Of a stretch of 64,000 nt of DNA, positions 60,920 to 64,000 are shown in pieces. Under the pieces are notes generated by a model. It was not told where the DNA came from and made no database searches. It was given only the letters and a program-made list of their open reading frames with translations. Numbering within the stretch: position 1 is the stretch's first letter; every line of letters starts with the position of its first letter. Position numbers and translations under genes: made by a program. Source of the stretch: Phymatolithon calcareum (lineage: Eukaryota > Rhodophyta > Florideophyceae > Hapalidiales); NCBI GenBank assembly GCA_977006965.1, contig OZ345356.1, forward strand, positions 124,001 through 188,000, read 5' to 3'.

Positions 60920-62112
60920 ATGGCACGCAACTGCATCACCTATCTTGATGACCTTGCCGCCGAGTGCGGAGTTCTGGAGAATATTCTACGGCACATCAGT
61001 ATTAGACAACGAAGTCAAAACTGGCAAGGCTTCATTTCACGAAAGGACCTGCTCAATGTCTTCAACGTAGGCGAGCCGCTCACAGCGCTTTCCCGACGCA
61101 CGTTCACGAAACTCTTCGCTAGGAAAAACACAAGTGAAAATGGCATGCCAGACAGGTCTGTTGCTGCACCAGAACCAGTCGCCAAGTCTAAATCTTTCGA
61201 AGTATTCTCTATGTTGCAGACTCGTCTTTACGTCCTATTGTCCTTGTCGAAATGCCTAATTGGTCGCGCGGCAAGCATAGCTGGTTCCAATCCTTTGCGG
61301 CTCATGCAGTCCACATCACGACCCTTGACCTGACCGAGGCAAATTTCCGGCACGACTTGTTCGATCATATTCTGTTGAAGACGGGTGAGAATCTCATATC
61401 ACTTCGACCATATTGTGCCTTTGCAGCCAACGTCGAATCAATCGCGAGCCGATGCACCAGCTCGTGAAGTCTGCGCTTGGAACTGTTGGATAATTACTGC
61501 ACAGTCGAACTATGGCGCACTATAGGACGAACGCTGGAGATGCTTGAGATGGGACAAGCTCGGAATGCTCCTGTTAGAATGCTGACCAGCATTCAAACTC
61601 ACTGCCGTGCACTACAAATCATCAAATTGAAGTGGGGCTCCCTTTCTAGAGATTGGGTAAAGAAATATGCGTCAAATTTACTTTCATCGTACGGAGCGCA
61701 GCTAAAGTTCACACAGCTCTGTCATCTTCCTTGGGACTACCGCTTGTTTGTCTTGGATGCATGTCCGAAGGCAGAGTTTGAGGCTTACCTCGAAGTGAAT
61801 TCTGCTGACGCCGTGGCCACGTTGCATGAAATCGGGCCTCGGCTTATTTGCGCTACCGTAAAGCTTCCCGTGCTCGTAGATAAGAAGAGATTCCAGGAAT
61901 TTATCCTTGATTCTGAAAAATCGTGCAGCAATCTGTGCAAGCTAAACTTAAGCCAATTTGACGCGCTGGAACTTGTAGCCTTTTTGACGAGAACTAGTTC
62001 AAGAATTAGTACACTCTCTCTGTCCTATACTGCATTCTTGTTCAAGCGATTGCCAGAAATGTCATCGGATGATCTGCACATCGCTGAGCTTGACCAAACA
62101 TATCCACCTTGA
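60920..62112 (+). pseudogene. LRR/F-box-like protein gene, decayed
   Basis: ATG at 60920. The first frame (to about 61240) begins ITYLDDLAAECGVLENILRH and has a basic region. A frameshift near 61245-61330 leads to HITTLDLTEANFRHDLFDHI and LLKTGENLISLRPYC, a TGA at 61465-61467, and in the same frame WRTIGRTLEMLEMGQ, IQTHCRALQIIKLKWGSL and STLSLSYTAFLF, ending TYPP before TGA at 62110-62112. The leucine spacing resembles degenerate leucine-rich repeats of the AMN1/F-box type. Such proteins usually present substrates to ubiquitin ligases, but that role is only inferred. It is flanked by LINE ends on both sides. Confidence 0.6.
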
Positions 62113-62141
62113 TAACCCAGAAGTTATTGTTTTTATTGCAA

Positions 62142-62205
62142 CTGTTTAGTTGTTTATTTGAAAGCCCTCATTAACACTCCTAAGACTGTACGGGAGCAGT
62201 TGTCT
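62142..62205 (-). mobile_element. LINE-Y tail scrap
   Basis: GTTTAGTTGTTTATTTGAAA followed by GCCCTCATTAACACTCC and AAGACTGTACGGGAGCAG is nearly identical to the 3' untranslated end of the LINE-Y copy at 45290. Confidence 0.85.
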
Positions 62206-62374
62206 CGGAATATTAATTTCATCCTTACGCAGGGAAATGCCAATCTTCTCTGTTAGAAGCTACTGTTGCTTCTGGGCCATCCTACGGAAATTGCTATTAT
62301 GATTGATCAGGCACTGATTGCTCTCTCTCTGGTTGTTCTTTTCTTCCAGATGCGAGGTTGCAACCCTGTTTTAT

Positions 62375-62465
62375 ACTTCTTTTTGAATTTGGAATTTATT
62401 AAATGCCCTCAGAAGCACTCATGAGACTGCAAGTGAGATGCGTTTCAGGAGCTACGCTCTTGTAG
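62375..62465 (-). mobile_element. LINE tail scrap (same type as 60435-60815)
   Basis: The reverse complement carries CTCATGAGTGCTTCTGAGGG and CATTTAATAAATTCC, matching the end of the 60435-60815 fragment. Confidence 0.8.
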
Positions 62466-63604
62466 CTTCGATCATTTACTCAAATCCGTGGAATCCGGGT
62501 TATTAATCTCCTCTTGTGCGTTTTATACTGTTTCTAAATACTATCATAGGCAGACATAGTTACATGTAACTACCAGCTATGCTTTGAACATGCCCAGAAA
62601 TTGTGGTAGTCAGAGTGTGCGTGGTAATTCTTGCATGTGACGCAATATCGTGGAAGGAGGAAAGAAAGCGTATGTGCTTGTGTCCAACGTAGACAAAATT
62701 TTCAAACTACGAGCGTGGCCCACTTCCAGAAATAGCCCCAATTTGCCAAAAATGAAACAGCTAAGGAAATTGCCGTGGCTCAAGCTCATCTTAGGAAATA
62801 ACGCAAAACCTAACCTCATATTAGTCCTTTGCCCTAAATTTTATGGAAGCCCTCTCATGAAGACTATATCTTACAGTTGTCTTCTCAATACGTGTGCAAT
62901 GGCGTCCAATATATAATTAAATTTAAGGTCAGTTTCTTGACGTGGGCCAAAAATATTCCTTACAGGGAAATTTGTGTTTATCTTGTTAAACGTGAGTACC
63001 GTAAAAAGGGAACCCTTATATGGAAGACTTATTGCGGATTGTTGAATCATCAAGTTTGCAAGAAACGTCCAAAGAGCACTTCGCAATCTGCGGGTGGCGT
63101 CTACAGTCAAAATACAGATACCAAGGATATTCTGGATTCGATTTTTTCTAAAGCTCAATGTTACACATGTACGACCGAAAGCCGGAAATGCAGTCTACAT
63201 CGCTTACATATGCCCCATGTCCGGCAATTTGGAAGCCATATGGGCCTCGCTGAAGAATATGTTGGTGCTCGGCCCAGAAACCAATGTTAGAAATTGAGCA
63301 AATTTATTCGCGCTCGCAAATAGGCGTCCTTACTATAGGGCCGAAGGGGAAGGAATGCCCTTATTTCCTGGCCTTGGCGAGGGGAGGGGCCCGAACGGCC
63401 CTCAGTTTTCCTTACATAATGAGGGGTCCGAAAAGCCCTCGAAGGGGGCTAACATTTGAGGGCACATGAATAATTTTAAATTTTTGAAACCATTTTAAAA
63501 ATGTAAATTTCCAACGCATTATGTTACCTTGTCAATGCTCGACTAGTAGAGCCTAGCTAAAGACTGACTCAATGCGAGACGGAACAGTTCTTAATTTAAT
63601 GAAA
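62466..63604. other. Unassigned region
   Basis: Short plus-strand frames (62650-62916, 62877-63290) without recognisable domains. GC-rich words such as GGGCCCGAACGGCCCTC appear near 63385-63410. This part may include the 3' end of the hAT element to the right. Confidence 0.4.
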
Positions 63605-64000
63605 AATTAAAGCACGGGAATCGAGCCATAATTTCGCAAGTAATGGCCCGCCTTGACCAAAACCTCGGTAGATCCCGGTGTCAAACGCGCTCGAGAGTGA
63701 CGAATATTTCCGGGTAAGCTGAATATGCGCTCAGAGGGAGTAGATGTTGCAGGTGGACAAAACATCACCCGAGCTGTGGACAAAAGAATCGGAAATTGTA
63801 TCCCTTTCGATTTCCAAAACTCTACAGGACATTGAGAAAAATCTTCCGAAATTATCTTGTACGCGGATTGGGACCTTTTCCGATCACATTGATCTTGTTC
63901 CATATTTTGCACTTGTACTTTTTCTTGTTCGAGTGGATCAAAACCCAAGTGTATACCTGGTCCGTCGATTTCCAAGCGTAGGGGAGCCACGATGTTGAGT
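63605..64000 (-). CDS. hAT transposase C-terminal dimerisation domain (partial, runs off the edge)
   Basis: The minus-strand frame ends at 63605 and is open to the window edge; the ATG at 63990 is probably internal. FWKSKGIQFPILLSTARVMF, CPPATSTPSERIFSLPGNIR and HSRARLTPGSTEVLVKAGHY form the classic hAT dimerisation domain (W-x-x-x...FP.L...AR..L..PATSxPSERxFS). No stop interrupts the visible part, so the element may be more intact than the two others in the window. The catalytic core lies outside. Confidence 0.88.

Noticed and set aside
1-64000. CRISPR array, bacterial operon or prophage
   Set aside because: No regularly spaced direct repeats with unique spacers and no operon-like gene clusters. 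All mobile elements are eukaryotic types.
1-64000. Repeat-induced point mutation (fungal RIP) as the cause of stops
   Set aside because: Observed changes include GAA to TAA and frameshifts as well as G-to-A. There is no consistent C-to-T bias visible by eye. A dinucleotide-index calculation would be decisive.

Overview
The window is from a nuclear genome of a eukaryote that is rich in transposons and poor in introns. Supporting signs are non-LTR retrotransposons (LINEs), a tRNA-derived SINE, hAT and pogo-like DNA transposons, a Pol III A/B box pair, and two long genes read as single exons (a 960-residue TPR protein and a 506-residue ionotropic-glutamate-receptor-like protein). Nothing indicates a bacterium, an organelle or a virus. 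STAND/NB-ARC-WD40 relics beside a minimal glutamate-receptor channel would fit an alga or another protist, but I cannot name the lineage.

Layout. 1-6.8 kb: one copy of a dispersed repeat that carries a dead GNAT acetyltransferase gene, cut up by at least three retrotransposon insertions, two of which contain or adjoin further insertions. An almost uninterrupted second copy at 13.18-15.0 kb shows the empty sites, so the order of events can be read. 8.4-11.3 kb: intact TPR gene. 11.57-11.86 and 15.30-15.72 kb: two foldback elements. 17.1-19.7 kb: decayed STAND gene (helical N-domain, NB-ARC, WD40) with a foldback hairpin inside its WD40 part. 19.85-20.7 kb: 5' piece of a hAT element. 23.2-24.7 kb: glutamate-receptor-like gene (minus). 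28.1-31.9 kb: LINE fragment split by a structurally complete hAT element (28261-31345; inverted ends, 8-bp target duplication), itself invaded by a roughly 400-bp element that recurs in inverted orientation at 32.9-33.3 kb. 36.2-38.3 kb: broken pogo-like transposase. 39-46.2 kb: pile-up of truncated LINEs and a complete SINE, with a paralogous STAND N-domain gene (42.1-42.8 kb). 53.0-58.06 kb: full-length two-ORF LINE with target-site duplications, followed by a truncated relative (58.4-60.05 kb). 60.9-62.1 kb: decayed LRR-like gene. Right edge: hAT dimerisation domain running out of the window.

How it fits together. I use family names for this window only: LINE-A (53.0 kb), LINE-B (58.4 kb), LINE-C (39.6 kb), LINE-X and LINE-Y (3'-end families), N1 and N2 (inserts at 0.2 and 2.1 kb). 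Most inserts are 5'-truncated with 9-15 bp target duplications, the signature of target-primed reverse transcription. LINE-A is the only copy long enough to have supplied enzymes, and it now carries several stops and a frameshift. The likely functional host genes are the TPR protein, the receptor-like protein and perhaps the stand-alone N-domain protein. The rest is repeats, relics and unassigned sequence. The heptamer TACTGTA/TACAGTA appears unusually often in the non-LINE part. All positions were read by eye, and element edges are good to a few bases where a duplication is quoted and to tens of bases otherwise.
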